Shown here: piece after piece, positions 17,381 through 25,965 of the stretch
Numbering within the stretch: the first letter of the stretch is position 1
Layout of the letters: every line of letters starts with the position of its first letter
Origin: Mucilaginibacter lappiensis
GTDB lineage: Bacteria; Bacteroidota; Bacteroidia; Sphingobacteriales; Sphingobacteriaceae
Direction: 5' to 3'
DNA: 64,000 nt
Assembly (NCBI RefSeq): GCF_900155965.1
Contig: NZ_FTMG01000004.1
Span: forward strand, 124,001 to 188,000
Translations under genes and position numbers: made by a program
Notes under the pieces: model-generated
What the model was told of the DNA's origin: nothing
What the model saw: the letters and a program-made list of their open reading frames with translations, nothing else
Database searches by the model: none

Positions 17381-18763
17381 TCACTTTAATATTTCTTTTA
17401 TGTCGGCAATTATTTTGTTTGCCAGGCCGTTTGCTACCGTTTCCGAATTACCTTCAGAGTATATCCTGATGATGGGTTCGGTGTTTGACCGGCGCAAATG
17501 TACCCATTCTTTGTCAAATTCTATCTTCAGGCCGTCAATGGTGCTGTGCGGCTGTTTGCTGTATTTCTGCTCTACTTTAGTTAAAAGGGCATCTATATCC
17601 ATTTCAGGTGTCAGGGTTATTTTGTTTTTGGAAATAAAATAACCGGGATATGACATACGCAGTTGAGAAATAGATTTGCCGTACTTAGCCAAATGGGTTA
17701 AAAACAACGCGATACCCACTAAAGCGTCGCGACCGTAATGTAATTCGGGATATATTACCCCACCATTACCTTCGCCACCTATAACGGCGTTTACTTCTTT
17801 CATTTTATTAACCACATTCACCTCGCCTACTGCAGCCGCGTGGTATTCACCGCCTTCTTTTTCGGTCACATCGCGCAAGGCACGGGTTGATGACAGGTTT
17901 GATACCGTATTGCCTTTATTGTTTTGCAGCACATAATCAGCCACGGCCACCAGCGTATATTCTTCGCCAAACATGTTACCATCTTCGCAAACAAAACAAA
18001 GGCGGTCAACATCCGGGTCAACGGCTATGCCTAAATGGGCTCTTTTGGCAGTTACTTCTTTTGATAAAGCTACCAGGTTTTCTGGTAATGGTTCCGGATT
18101 ATGCGGGAAGTTACCATCTGGCTCGCAGTATAGTTCATGAACAGTATTCACACCCAGGGCTTTAAGTAAAGCTGGTACATAAATGCCACCTGTTGAGTTT
18201 ACACAGTCGATCACTACACTAAAATCGGCCTTTTTAATAGCTGCTACATCAACCAGCGGTAAGGCCAATATCAGGTCGATGTGTTTTTGCATCCAGCTAT
18301 CGTCTTGAGTAACTTTACCCAGGTCGTTCACATCAGCATAATCAAAATCGCTGTTCTCGGCTATTTCCAGTACTTCTTTACCATCGGCATCGCTTATAAA
18401 CTCGCCTTTAGCATTTAATAATTTAAGCGCGTTCCATTGTTTAGGGTTATGGCTTGCAGTAAGAATAATGCCTCCCGCTGCCTGCTCGCCGGTAACGGCA
18501 ACTTCTACAGTAGGTGTTGTGGACAGGCCCAGGTCAATCACGTCGATACCTAAACCTTGTAAGGTACCGATAACCAGGTTATTGACCATGGTACCCGATA
18601 AACGCGCATCGCGACCGACAATGATTTTTTTGATACCTGACTTTTTTACAGCCCATGCACCATAAGCCGAAGTGAATTTAACAATATCCAATGGTGTTAA
18701 ACCGTCGCCAACAGCACCTCCTATGGTGCCGCGGATCCCTGAAATAGATTTTATGAGTGTCAA
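17381..18763 (-). CDS. glmM: phosphoglucosamine mutase (alpha-D-phosphohexomutase family)
   Basis: 460 residues. The start TTG at 18763 is required because no in-frame ATG lies nearby and homologues begin MTLIKSISGIRGTIGG at this very point. The active-site phosphoserine is S104 in ILTASHNPKQWNALK; the metal loop is AVDPDVDRLCF; the sugar loop is GGEGNGGVIYPE; the C-terminal phosphate-binding loop is LRRSNTEPIIRIYSE. It converts glucosamine 6-phosphate to glucosamine 1-phosphate, the step before UDP-GlcNAc for peptidoglycan and LPS. A phosphomannomutase/phosphoglucomutase activity cannot be excluded because the family is broad. The 99-bp spacer to the desulfurase gene holds a degenerate repeat. 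Confidence 0.92.
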   Translation of the reverse strand: MTLIKSISGIRGTIGGAVGDGLTPLDIVKFTSAYGAWAVKKSGIKKIIVGRDARLSGTMVNNLVIGTLQGLGIDVIDLGLSTTPTVEVAVTGEQAAGGIILTASHNPKQWNALKLLNAKGEFISDADGKEVLEIAENSDFDYADVNDLGKVTQDDSWMQKHIDLILALPLVDVAAIKKADFSVVIDCVNSTGGIYVPALLKALGVNTVHELYCEPDGNFPHNPEPLPENLVALSKEVTAKRAHLGIAVDPDVDRLCFVCEDGNMFGEEYTLVAVADYVLQNNKGNTVSNLSSTRALRDVTEKEGGEYHAAAVGEVNVVNKMKEVNAVIGGEGNGGVIYPELHYGRDALVGIALFLTHLAKYGKSISQLRMSYPGYFISKNKITLTPEMDIDALLTKVEQKYSKQPHSTIDGLKIEFDKEWVHLRRSNTEPIIRIYSEGNSETVANGLANKIIADIKEILK

Positions 18764-19069
18764 AATTATTTGGTTTTGAATGGCAAAAGTAAAAATATTT
18801 AAATGATAAGCGGCGTATAAACGAGTACAATTTGTAGGTAGATCGTGATTTATAAGTCACTTTTTTCACGCAAACGTTTGTGATAGCCTGCTTTTAAAAT
18901 GCAATTGTAAATGCAACAAAGCTACATTATGTACTTTGATTGTAAATTATCCGTTTATTTAGCGGTATTAGCCGTACCGCATCAATGTTGTTTTAAAGTA
19001 ATTGATAACTTTGCTGCCTAATTGCGGCTTCATATCAATGCGGCTTTTATCCATAACATACAAACGGCA
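18764..19069. promoter_or_regulatory. divergent promoter region between glmM and the PAP2 gene
   Basis: 306 bp. On the plus strand TAACTTTG (19006-19013) is a perfect TAnnTTTG -7 box, with TTG at 18988-18990 upstream (15-bp gap, slightly short of the usual). Transcription would start about 50 bp before the PAP2 ATG. The glmM promoter must lie here too on the minus strand; I do not see a clear match. Confidence 0.5.
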
Positions 19070-19633
19070 ATGCCTGAACATCTATTACAACTCGACCGGC
19101 ATTTATTCTATTTTATTAACCACGATCTGTCGAACCCGTTTTTTGACTGGATCATGCCTTTGCTGCGCAATCCTAAATTCTGGATTCCGTTGTATCTGTT
19201 CATCATAGGTTTTTGTATATACCGTTATAAAAAAACGGGTGCTATCATCATCGTATTGCTGGCTATCACCGCGGGCTTTGCCGATTTTACCAGCGCCAGT
19301 ATCATCAAATATAATGTAAAAAGATTGCGCCCCTGCCGCGACCCTATTGTTTCGCAAACAGACATCAGTCGTGTACCCTGTGGAACAGGTTATAGCTTCC
19401 CCTCTACCCATGCTACCGATCATTTTGCCATGGCTATTTTTCTGAGCCTTGTATTTTTCAGAAAATGGCGCTGGATATGGCTTTGGGCCATACTCTGGGC
19501 CGGTGTTATCAGTTTTGCCCAGGTATATGTAGGGGTGCATTTCCCGGTGGATGTTACCTGCGGCGCCATTTATGGTGCATTGGTGGGTGGTTTATTCGCC
19601 TTACTGTTTAAAAAATTACAACCTGCTTTTTAA
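19070..19633 (+). CDS. PAP2-family membrane phosphatase
   Basis: 187 residues from ATG 19070 (MPEHLLQLDRHLFYF); an in-frame TTG at 19022 adds 16 residues and is not supported. Five or six hydrophobic helices are visible. The phosphatase motifs are KYNVKRLRP (K-x6-RP), FPSTHATDH (PSxH) and AQVYVGVHFPVDV. In the third motif the usual S-R is A-Q, a change seen in some Bacteroidota members, while the catalytic His and Asp remain. Such enzymes remove phosphate from lipid phosphates, for example undecaprenyl pyrophosphate or phosphatidylglycerol phosphate; which one is not clear. The stop overlaps the start of the ZIP gene by one base (TAATG), so they are coupled. Confidence 0.88.
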   Translation: MPEHLLQLDRHLFYFINHDLSNPFFDWIMPLLRNPKFWIPLYLFIIGFCIYRYKKTGAIIIVLLAITAGFADFTSASIIKYNVKRLRPCRDPIVSQTDISRVPCGTGYSFPSTHATDHFAMAIFLSLVFFRKWRWIWLWAILWAGVISFAQVYVGVHFPVDVTCGAIYGALVGGLFALLFKKLQPAF

Positions 19634-20349
19634 TGTCTGTCTGGAAAATTTGTTTGCTATTCTTTTGTGCCTTCTTTGGCGGCACCTCTGTGTTTTTCTT
19701 TAAGGGTGATAATCATAAAACTCTTAAGCTGGTATTATCATTCAGCGGCGCTTACCTGTTTGGTATTACCGTGCTGCATTTAATACCGGATGCCTATCAT
19801 GGTAATGATAACTGGGTTGGTGTTTTTATACTGGCGGGCTTTTTGTTCCAGATCATCCTGGAGCAGTTCTCTGATGGTATTGAACATGGTCATATGCACA
19901 AACCCAAGCATGACCTGGCTATTTTCCCGGTGGGAATAATGATTAGTCTTTGTCTGCATGCGTTTTTGGAGGGGATGCCGCTGGCACAAGGCAACCAAAA
20001 TCAGTTGGTTTATGGTATTGCACTGCACCACATACCAGCCGCTTTTGCATTGGCTACGGTTTTGTTAACCAATAAGCAGAGTAAACAGAATACAATCTTA
20101 TTCGTGGCCTTGTTCGCCGTGATGGCGCCCGCGGGTTATTTCTTCAGTACCGCGCTCAGCAATGGAAATATAGGTAACTTACAACATTATTTTAACCGTA
20201 TTATGGGGGTGGTTATTGGTATATTTTTACATATCTCCACCACCATCCTGTTTGAATCGAGCAGCGACCATCGCTTTAATCTGCGCAAAATGATCGCGGT
20301 GTTGTTGGGTGTTGCTATAGCCTTGGCGGGTTTTGTGGGAGAGCTGTAG
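19633..20349 (+). CDS. ZIP-family metal transporter
   Basis: 238 residues with seven or eight membrane helices. The signature of ZIP carriers is clear: TM4 holds LHAFLEGMPLA (H-x3-E) and TM5 holds ALHHIPAAFALAT. A His-rich cytoplasmic stretch EHGHMHKPKHD lies in the loop between helices 3 and 4. ZIP proteins bring divalent metals, mostly zinc, into the cytoplasm; some act as iron or manganese carriers. It is translated together with the PAP2 phosphatase gene (shared A of TAATG) and its 3' end runs directly into a palindromic repeat. No metal-responsive operator recognised upstream. Confidence 0.9.
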   Translation: MSVWKICLLFFCAFFGGTSVFFFKGDNHKTLKLVLSFSGAYLFGITVLHLIPDAYHGNDNWVGVFILAGFLFQIILEQFSDGIEHGHMHKPKHDLAIFPVGIMISLCLHAFLEGMPLAQGNQNQLVYGIALHHIPAAFALATVLLTNKQSKQNTILFVALFAVMAPAGYFFSTALSNGNIGNLQHYFNRIMGVVIGIFLHISTTILFESSSDHRFNLRKMIAVLLGVAIALAGFVGEL

Positions 20350-20449
20350 ATGTGCGGATTTTAGATGTGCAGATATGCAAATGAAAACTCTATGTAAATC
20401 TGTGAAAACAAACTCATTTGCACATCTGAAATCCGCACATTTGCACATC
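20349..20449. repeat. GATGTGC-type imperfect palindrome between convergent genes
   Basis: Left arm 20349-20384 (GATGTGCGGATTTTAGATGTG then CAGATATGCAAATGA) pairs with right arm 20414-20449 (TCATTTGCACATCTGAAATC then CGCACATTTGCACATC) apart from a 9-nt length difference made of one extra repeat unit. The element starts in the stop codon of the ZIP gene and ends 1 bp from the stop of the M20 gene. The same family occurs at 50427-50535, and a short cousin at 47181-47218. Confidence 0.85.
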
Positions 20450-20450
20450 A

Positions 20451-21527
20451 TTAATTAATACTTTCCAACATTTTAATGTATAGATCAATACCTTCCCTGA
20501 TCTCGTCTACAAAAACAAACTCATCGGCAGTATGTGAACGGGCCGAATCACCAGGGCCTACTTTAATGGATGGGATATCCAGCAGCGACTGATCTGATGT
20601 AGTTGGTGAACCATAAGTGGTACGGCCTAAAGCGATACCGGCCTGCACAATGGGATGTTCTCTGGGTATAGATGATGGTTTTAAGCGGATAGAGCGCGGA
20701 TTAACATCACAGATAACATGCTGGCGGATGATCTCCAATACTTCCTCATTGCGGTAAGCATCGGTCACCCTTACATCAACCGTAAATGTACAGCTGGCGG
20801 GTACCACGTTATGCTGCGAGCCCGCGTTGATGATAGTAACCGTCATTTTTATCGGCCCAAATACTTCTGATTCTTTTGGGAATGTGAAACTGCGGAACCA
20901 CTCGATATCCGTTAACGCCTTATAAATGGCATTGTCGCCCTCTTCACGGGCGGCATGCCCCGCGCGACCATGGGCCACGCAATCCAGCACCATTAAGCCA
21001 CGCTCGGCTATAGCCAGCTGCATCAAAGTAGGCTCGCCTACTATGCCGAAATCCAGTTTGCCTAATTCGGGTATGATCAATTCTAGCCCATTTACACCAG
21101 AGATCTCCTCTTCGGCAGTAGTAGCCAGGCAAAAGTTGTATTTTAAATTTTCTTTATCATGAAAATAAAGAAACACTGCTATCAGCGATACCAGGCAACC
21201 ACCGGCATCATTACTGCCCAGGCCAAAGAGCTTGCCATCTTCAATTTTAGCGTCGTATGGGTCGCGGGTATATCCCGAATTAGGTTTTACGGTATCGTGA
21301 TGTGAGTTGAGCAAAATAGTAGGCTTGGCGGCATCAAAATGCTTATTCCAAGCCCATATGTTATTCATTTTACGATGCGTTTGCACACCGCGGTGCTGTA
21401 AAAACTCATTGATCAGATCGGCTGTGCGATCTTCCTCTTTACTAAACGATTGTATGGATATCAATTGCTGCAGTAAAGATACTGCCTGTTGAAATAGATT
21501 ATTGTTATTGGCCATATATGTAGGCAT
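20451..21527 (-). CDS. M20-family metallo-deacylase (ArgE/DapE-like)
   Basis: 358 residues (354 if the second ATG at 21515, MANNNNLFQQ, is used). The di-zinc ligands of the family are visible: NSHHDTVKPN (His), GLGSNDAGGCL (bridging Asp), ATTAEEEISG (catalytic Glu-Glu), IVGEPTLMQLA (Glu/Asp) and SHTADEFVFV (His), with the dimerisation domain in between. Length and motif wording match Bacteroidota N-acyl-ornithine or acetyl-citrulline type deacylases in arginine synthesis (argE-like), but no arg genes lie here, so a DapE or general N-acyl amino acid hydrolase role remains possible. Convergent with the ZIP gene; a repeat separates it from the MFS gene behind it. Confidence 0.88.
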   Translation of the reverse strand: MPTYMANNNNLFQQAVSLLQQLISIQSFSKEEDRTADLINEFLQHRGVQTHRKMNNIWAWNKHFDAAKPTILLNSHHDTVKPNSGYTRDPYDAKIEDGKLFGLGSNDAGGCLVSLIAVFLYFHDKENLKYNFCLATTAEEEISGVNGLELIIPELGKLDFGIVGEPTLMQLAIAERGLMVLDCVAHGRAGHAAREEGDNAIYKALTDIEWFRSFTFPKESEVFGPIKMTVTIINAGSQHNVVPASCTFTVDVRVTDAYRNEEVLEIIRQHVICDVNPRSIRLKPSSIPREHPIVQAGIALGRTTYGSPTTSDQSLLDIPSIKVGPGDSARSHTADEFVFVDEIREGIDLYIKMLESIN

Positions 21528-21591
21528 ATCCTATGATGGTAAGCGGGCAAAATTAATACTTTTTTCTTCAAACCTGCATCAGGTTTTGGTA

Positions 21592-21683
21592 GCAAGTAGT
21601 TAGTATCAAGTATCAAGATTTTTGAAATCTCCGTAAAAACAAATGCAGCAGTCTTGATACTTGATACTAACTACTTGATACTA
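21592..21683. repeat. AGTATCAAG-type imperfect palindrome
   Basis: Left arm GCAAGTAGTTAGTATCAAGT then ATCAAGA (21592-21618) pairs with right arm TCTTGATACTTGATACTAAC then TACTTGATACTA (21652-21683). It lies between two minus-strand genes and touches the stop of the MFS gene (21686). The same sequence family occurs at 40321-40407. Confidence 0.85.
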
Positions 21684-21685
21684 AA

Positions 21686-23017
21686 TTATTCATCTTCTAT
21701 TTTGGAATGTTTGCGTGTATCGTTCATGGTAATGTATAAAATCAGTGACAACGCGATGCAGACGGTAACGTACCAGTAAAACCATTGCTGGTGATGCTCG
21801 TTTTTGAAAAGTAACGCTATGTACTCTGCCGAACCACCAAATATAGACACGGCTATAGCATAGGGAAAACCTACCCCAAGGGCACGTATGTTGGCCGGGA
21901 AAAGCTCGGCTTTAACAACCGCATTGATTGATGTGTAACCACTTACAATGATCAGCGCGCATAATATCAGCGCGAAAGCTACCCAAACATCCTTGGTTTC
22001 GCTTAAAAGCGTCAGGATGGGTACAGTGGTAAGCGTGCCTAATACCCCAAAACCAATAAGGAGCGGCTTACGGCCTATTTTGTCAGAGAGCAGGCCAAAC
22101 GCGGGCTGTAGCAGCATAAATATGGCAATGGTAAGGGTTGATATCAGGGAAGCGCTGCTTTTGCTGAAACCCGAAGTATTCACCAGGAATTTTTGCATAT
22201 AAGTGGTAAACGTATAAAAAGCGAGCGTGCCGCCCGCTGTTAACCCAATTACCGTAAACACCGCTTTAGGATGTTTAGCCAAAGCCTTTAAAGTGCCCTG
22301 CGCCGATTTGGATTTACTGTTTTCATTGGTAAAAGAGGCCGATTCCTGCAGGCTGCGTCTTAAGTACATGGTGATCACCGCCAGAAATGCGCCGATACCA
22401 AACGGAATTCGCCAGCCCCAGTCGTGCAATTGCTGTTCACTTAAAAAAACGCGTTGCAGTAAAATCAGCACAGCTAATGCCATCAGTTGGCCCATGATCA
22501 ACGTTACATATTGAAAACTGGAATAAAAGCCCCGGTGTTTTTTGCCCGCCATTTCACTCAGGTAGGTAGCGCTGGTACCGTATTCGCCGCCTACGCTTAT
22601 GCCTTGTATAATGCGAGCAAGTACCAGCATTAACGGTGCAGCCACGCCAATTGTGCGGAAACCTGGCGTTATCGTGATAATGAGCGAACCTACGCTCATC
22701 AATAATACCGACGCGGTTAATGCTTTTTTACGGCCATACCTATCGGCGAAAGTGCCCATGAGCCAGCCACCTACGGGGCGCATCAGAAAGCCGATGGCCA
22801 AAATGCCCGCCGTATTCAAAAGCTGTACAGTCTGGTTATCCGAAGGAAAAAACGCATCAGAAAAATAGAGGGAGAACGCGGTGTACACGTACCAGTCGTA
22901 CCATTCCACCAGGTTACCTAACGAGCCGCCAATGATTGATTTAATGCGCCCGGTGGTTGTTTTGGGTATGGATTTGGATTCATTGATGGATGGAGTGTCC
23001 TTGGTTTCTTCTTTCAT
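21686..23017 (-). CDS. MFS transporter, metabolite:H+ symporter (ProP/KgtP-like)
   Basis: 443 residues with 12 likely helices. The N-terminal GNLVEWYDWYVYTAFSLYFS and the loop RPVGGWLMGTFADRYGRKKA are typical of the metabolite:H+ symporter (MHS) branch, which includes ProP, KgtP and ShiA. A second copy of the loop motif, LSDKIGRKPLLIGFG, opens the C-terminal half. Substrates in this branch are osmolytes such as proline and betaine or dicarboxylates such as 2-oxoglutarate; the sequence alone does not decide. The gene is monocistronic, divergent from the DUF2851 gene, with an AGTATCAAG palindrome right after its stop. Confidence 0.92.
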   Translation of the reverse strand: MKEETKDTPSINESKSIPKTTTGRIKSIIGGSLGNLVEWYDWYVYTAFSLYFSDAFFPSDNQTVQLLNTAGILAIGFLMRPVGGWLMGTFADRYGRKKALTASVLLMSVGSLIITITPGFRTIGVAAPLMLVLARIIQGISVGGEYGTSATYLSEMAGKKHRGFYSSFQYVTLIMGQLMALAVLILLQRVFLSEQQLHDWGWRIPFGIGAFLAVITMYLRRSLQESASFTNENSKSKSAQGTLKALAKHPKAVFTVIGLTAGGTLAFYTFTTYMQKFLVNTSGFSKSSASLISTLTIAIFMLLQPAFGLLSDKIGRKPLLIGFGVLGTLTTVPILTLLSETKDVWVAFALILCALIIVSGYTSINAVVKAELFPANIRALGVGFPYAIAVSIFGGSAEYIALLFKNEHHQQWFYWYVTVCIALSLILYITMNDTRKHSKIEDE

Positions 23018-23154
23018 AGGTTGCGGTAAGCGTATCTGATTATAAATGTAAGAGAATTTGGTTGATCATATCCGAAATCGTGGTAATCGTTTAATCTCGT
23101 AACAAAATCTAAAAAATCATATCCAATCAACAGTCAAAATAATTACCTTGTTTG

Positions 23155-24441
23155 ATGCTTTTTACCGAAGACTTTTTGCACTATGTATGGAAATTCAGGC
23201 TATTTGCCCGCACCGATCTGAAAACAGATGATGGTGAGGAACTGGAGATCCTTTCGGCCGGCATGGCCAATACTGATTCTGGACCTGATTTTCATAATGC
23301 CCGTGTGCGCATAGGCGAAACGGTTTGGGCTGGGAATGTGGAGGTACATCTATCCTCGTCCGACTGGCAAAAGCATGGTCATAACGCCGATAGCGCTTAT
23401 GATAATGTGATACTGCATGTGGTTTACCGTAATGATGTGCCGCTTATTTTATCCAACGGTCGACAAGTACCTACCCTGCAACTAAAAGATCGTATACCCG
23501 ACGAGCTTTACAACCGTTATCATCAAATGGTATTCGGCGAACAAAGGATCATTCCTTGTGAAAAAAGCATTGCCGGCATTGATGGGCTTATCATGAGTAA
23601 CTGGCTTACCCGCGTATTGGTAGAAAGACTGGAGAAACGTTCCACAGCGGTGACGGATTCACTGAATTTAAATCATAACGATTGGGAAGAGACTTTTTAT
23701 CAGTTCCTGGCTGCCAACTTTGGGTTTAAAACCAATGCCCTGCCCTTTGAATTACTGGCCAGATCGTTACCGCAGCTTACCCTGGCTAAGCATAAAAATA
23801 ATCCTATGCAAATAGAAGCCCTCATATTTGGGCAAGCCGGTTTCCTGGAAACAGAACTTCAAGACGAGTACCCACTAAAGTTAAAAAAAGAGTACGATTT
23901 TCTCCGGAAGAAGTACAGCCTGCAACCAATCGAAAACCATCTGTGGAAGTTCATGCGTCTGCGGCCGCAAAATTTTCCCACTATCAGGCTGGCGCAGTTC
24001 GCGGCGTTGATTGTGCAATCCAATCACCTATTCTCTAAAATTCTGGAGATAAAAGACATCAACGCGTTACGTGCCTTGTTTACCGATATTAAGGTGAATG
24101 ATTACTGGGAAGGTCATTATCGTTTTGATGTAAAATCAAAACCGGTGTCGAAAACTTTAGGGGCGGCTTCGATAGATATATTATTGATAAACACTTTGGC
24201 CTTGTTTTTGTTTAGCTATGGAAAACAGCACCAGAAGCAGTATTATATTAACAGGAGCTTGAGATTATTGGAAAATTTACCGGCCGAAAAGAACAATATT
24301 ACCGAAGATTTTATTACCTTAGGGCTGAAAATTAACAATGCTTTTGAGTCGCAGGCACTGCTGGAGTTGAAAAATAATTATTGTAATTATAAGAAATGCC
24401 TGCAATGTGGCGTTGGTAACAAAATATTAAAACTTGCCTGA
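23155..24441 (+). CDS. DUF2851-family protein
   Basis: 428 residues from ATG 23155 (the preceding TTG is in frame but adjacent). The opening FTEDFLHYVWKFRLF, the SAGMANTDSGPDFHNARVRI stretch, WAGNVEVHLSSSDWQKHGH and the closing NYCNYKKCLQCGVGNKIL with paired cysteines are characteristic of DUF2851, a family nearly confined to Bacteroidota. The H-x-S...W-x-x-H pattern suggests metal binding or a nuclease-like fold, but no activity is established. It overlaps nothing and is followed one base later by a PspC-domain gene, an arrangement seen repeatedly in this phylum. Confidence 0.9.
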   Translation: MLFTEDFLHYVWKFRLFARTDLKTDDGEELEILSAGMANTDSGPDFHNARVRIGETVWAGNVEVHLSSSDWQKHGHNADSAYDNVILHVVYRNDVPLILSNGRQVPTLQLKDRIPDELYNRYHQMVFGEQRIIPCEKSIAGIDGLIMSNWLTRVLVERLEKRSTAVTDSLNLNHNDWEETFYQFLAANFGFKTNALPFELLARSLPQLTLAKHKNNPMQIEALIFGQAGFLETELQDEYPLKLKKEYDFLRKKYSLQPIENHLWKFMRLRPQNFPTIRLAQFAALIVQSNHLFSKILEIKDINALRALFTDIKVNDYWEGHYRFDVKSKPVSKTLGAASIDILLINTLALFLFSYGKQHQKQYYINRSLRLLENLPAEKNNITEDFITLGLKINNAFESQALLELKNNYCNYKKCLQCGVGNKILKLA

Positions 24442-24442
24442 C

Positions 24443-24664
24443 ATGATACAGAGAATCCTTACTTTTTTTGAACGATACTCCTTTGGTGTATGCACCTATC
24501 TTGGCGAAAAGTTTAACGTTTCCATCTCAAAGATCCGTTTGTTTTTTATTTACTCTTCTTTTCTGGCGGTGGGCTTCCCGCTGATATTTTATTTCTTTGC
24601 CGGTATCGTACTGGATATCCGCAATTTTGTAAAACGTCGTCACACCGGGGTTACAGATTTATAA
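24443..24664 (+). CDS. PspC-domain membrane protein
   Basis: 73 residues from ATG 24443. It has the PspC layout: a short amphipathic part (QRILTFFERYSFGVCTYLGE), NVSISKIRLFFIYSSF and one long hydrophobic helix (LAVGFPLIFYFFAGIVLDI), then a basic tail. In enterobacteria PspC senses envelope stress with PspB and controls PspA; in Bacteroidota stand-alone PspC proteins are common without the rest of the system. It starts 1 bp after the stop of the DUF2851 gene, so the two are surely one transcript. A hairpin repeat follows within 30 bp. Confidence 0.88.
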   Translation: MIQRILTFFERYSFGVCTYLGEKFNVSISKIRLFFIYSSFLAVGFPLIFYFFAGIVLDIRNFVKRRHTGVTDL

Positions 24665-24692
24665 CCGCTGATTTTATCTGAACCTTGATCTA

Positions 24693-24731
24693 CCTGATTA
24701 AAAGATTATCAGGATTGAAATCTAATTTCAA
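24693..24731. repeat. double hairpin between convergent genes
   Basis: CCTGATTAAAAGATTATCAGG (24693-24713) forms a hairpin and ATTGAAAT...ATTTCAAT (24714-24731) a second. The first word resembles the AATCCTGATTAATC-type intergenic repeats common in bacteria. It lies between pspC and the convergent DUF1493 gene and may end both transcripts. Confidence 0.6.
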
Positions 24732-24760
24732 TGGATATATCATTCTTAAAATCCAAAATC

Positions 24761-25120
24761 TCACAACAGTCTTCCTGTTTTCACAGCATCCTGCAAGTTG
24801 CTGATCTTAAACTTAGGTTTGTAGCAATATAGAGCCAGTTGTTTTGCCCAGGTGCTGTTATAGCCAAACATGACCTTGATCATGCGTACCCTGGTTGAGC
24901 CTTTGGGATAGCCGTATTTGTACCAGGTGAATTTGGATTGGTCAACCTTAAATTGATCAGCAAAATCGGCCAGGAAAAGATCTATCTCGATATCAAAAAT
25001 ATCCAAGTCCAGATCAATGCTTGTATCCAGGTTCAGGCTGCCCGGATCAACATGATTCAGCTTATAGCGATTGCAATAATCAACAATAAATTCTTTTAAG
25101 GGTGGCAGTACTTCTTCCAT
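24761..25120 (-). CDS. DUF1493-family protein (acyl-carrier-like fold)
   Basis: 119 residues. The pattern LNLDTSIDLDLDIFDIEIDLFLADFADQFKVD, with an acidic DLDI core where acyl carrier proteins have DSL, followed by a helix and a C-terminal YGYPKGSTRVRMIKVMFGY, fits DUF1493. The family is thought to share the ACP helical fold but lacks the phosphopantetheine Ser. No function is known. It stands alone, convergent with pspC and divergent from the HAD gene. Confidence 0.72.
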   Translation of the reverse strand: MEEVLPPLKEFIVDYCNRYKLNHVDPGSLNLDTSIDLDLDIFDIEIDLFLADFADQFKVDQSKFTWYKYGYPKGSTRVRMIKVMFGYNSTWAKQLALYCYKPKFKISNLQDAVKTGRLL

Positions 25121-25275
25121 TTTAATCGAATATAGTTTTGACCATTTGTTGTATAGGACGTCGTTTTAAAAATTAGGTTGCATCAATGGAGACATTATTT
25201 TCAAAAAAAGGTTACCACAAATCCGCAAAAAATAAACGCCGTATGATTATTATTGCAGTCTATTAATAAAAGCAC

Positions 25276-25965
25276 ATGAAACTGAAGGTTATAGCTTTTG
25301 ATGCCGATGATACCCTTTGGGTAAACGAGCCCTATTTTTTAAAAACCGAAGAAAAATTTTGCAGTTTACTGGAGGATTTTTTACCCCAGCATACTATATC
25401 AAGCGAACTTTTTAAGATCGAGATAGCGAATTTAGGCTTATACGGTTATGGCATAAAGGGATATATCCTGAGTATGATAGAAGCCGCGTTAAAAATATCC
25501 GACAAAAAGATAGGCCTTGATGCAATTGAGCTAATTATGCAATACGGCAAGGAAATGCTCAACGAACCCATTGAAATGCTGGATGGTGTAGAAGATGTGC
25601 TGGCAACCCTAAAAAAACATTACCGGCTTGTAGTGGCCACCAAAGGTGATCTGCTTGACCAGGAACGCAAGCTCAAAAAATCGGGCTTATCACATTATTT
25701 TCACCATATCGAGATCATGTCTGATAAGCAGGATGACGATTATACTAAACTGATCAAACACCTGGATATCAAACCTGCTGAGTTTATGATGGTAGGTAAT
25801 TCCTTAAAATCTGATATAATGCCCGTACTCAATATCGGCGGTCACGCTATTCATGTGCCTTTCCATACTACCTGGGCCCATGAACATGTTGAAACTAATT
25901 TAACTCACGAAAATTTTAAACAGGCTGATACACTTCTGGAAATTCTGCCGTATATATTAGCATGA
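25276..25965 (+). CDS. HAD-superfamily hydrolase
   Basis: 229 residues. Motif I is AFDADDTLWVNEP (nucleophile Asp and acid/base Asp), motif II is the Thr of LVVATKGDLL, motif III is Lys in LDQERKLKKSGL and motif IV is MMVGNSLKSDIMPV with the metal-binding Asp. The cap domain is the helical C1 type between residues 15 and 95. It should remove phosphate from a small molecule, possibly a nucleotide or sugar phosphate; the substrate is not evident. Its stop overlaps the start of a CAT-like acetyltransferase gene by 4 bp (ATGA), so the two are translationally coupled. Confidence 0.9.
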   Translation: MKLKVIAFDADDTLWVNEPYFLKTEEKFCSLLEDFLPQHTISSELFKIEIANLGLYGYGIKGYILSMIEAALKISDKKIGLDAIELIMQYGKEMLNEPIEMLDGVEDVLATLKKHYRLVVATKGDLLDQERKLKKSGLSHYFHHIEIMSDKQDDDYTKLIKHLDIKPAEFMMVGNSLKSDIMPVLNIGGHAIHVPFHTTWAHEHVETNLTHENFKQADTLLEILPYILA

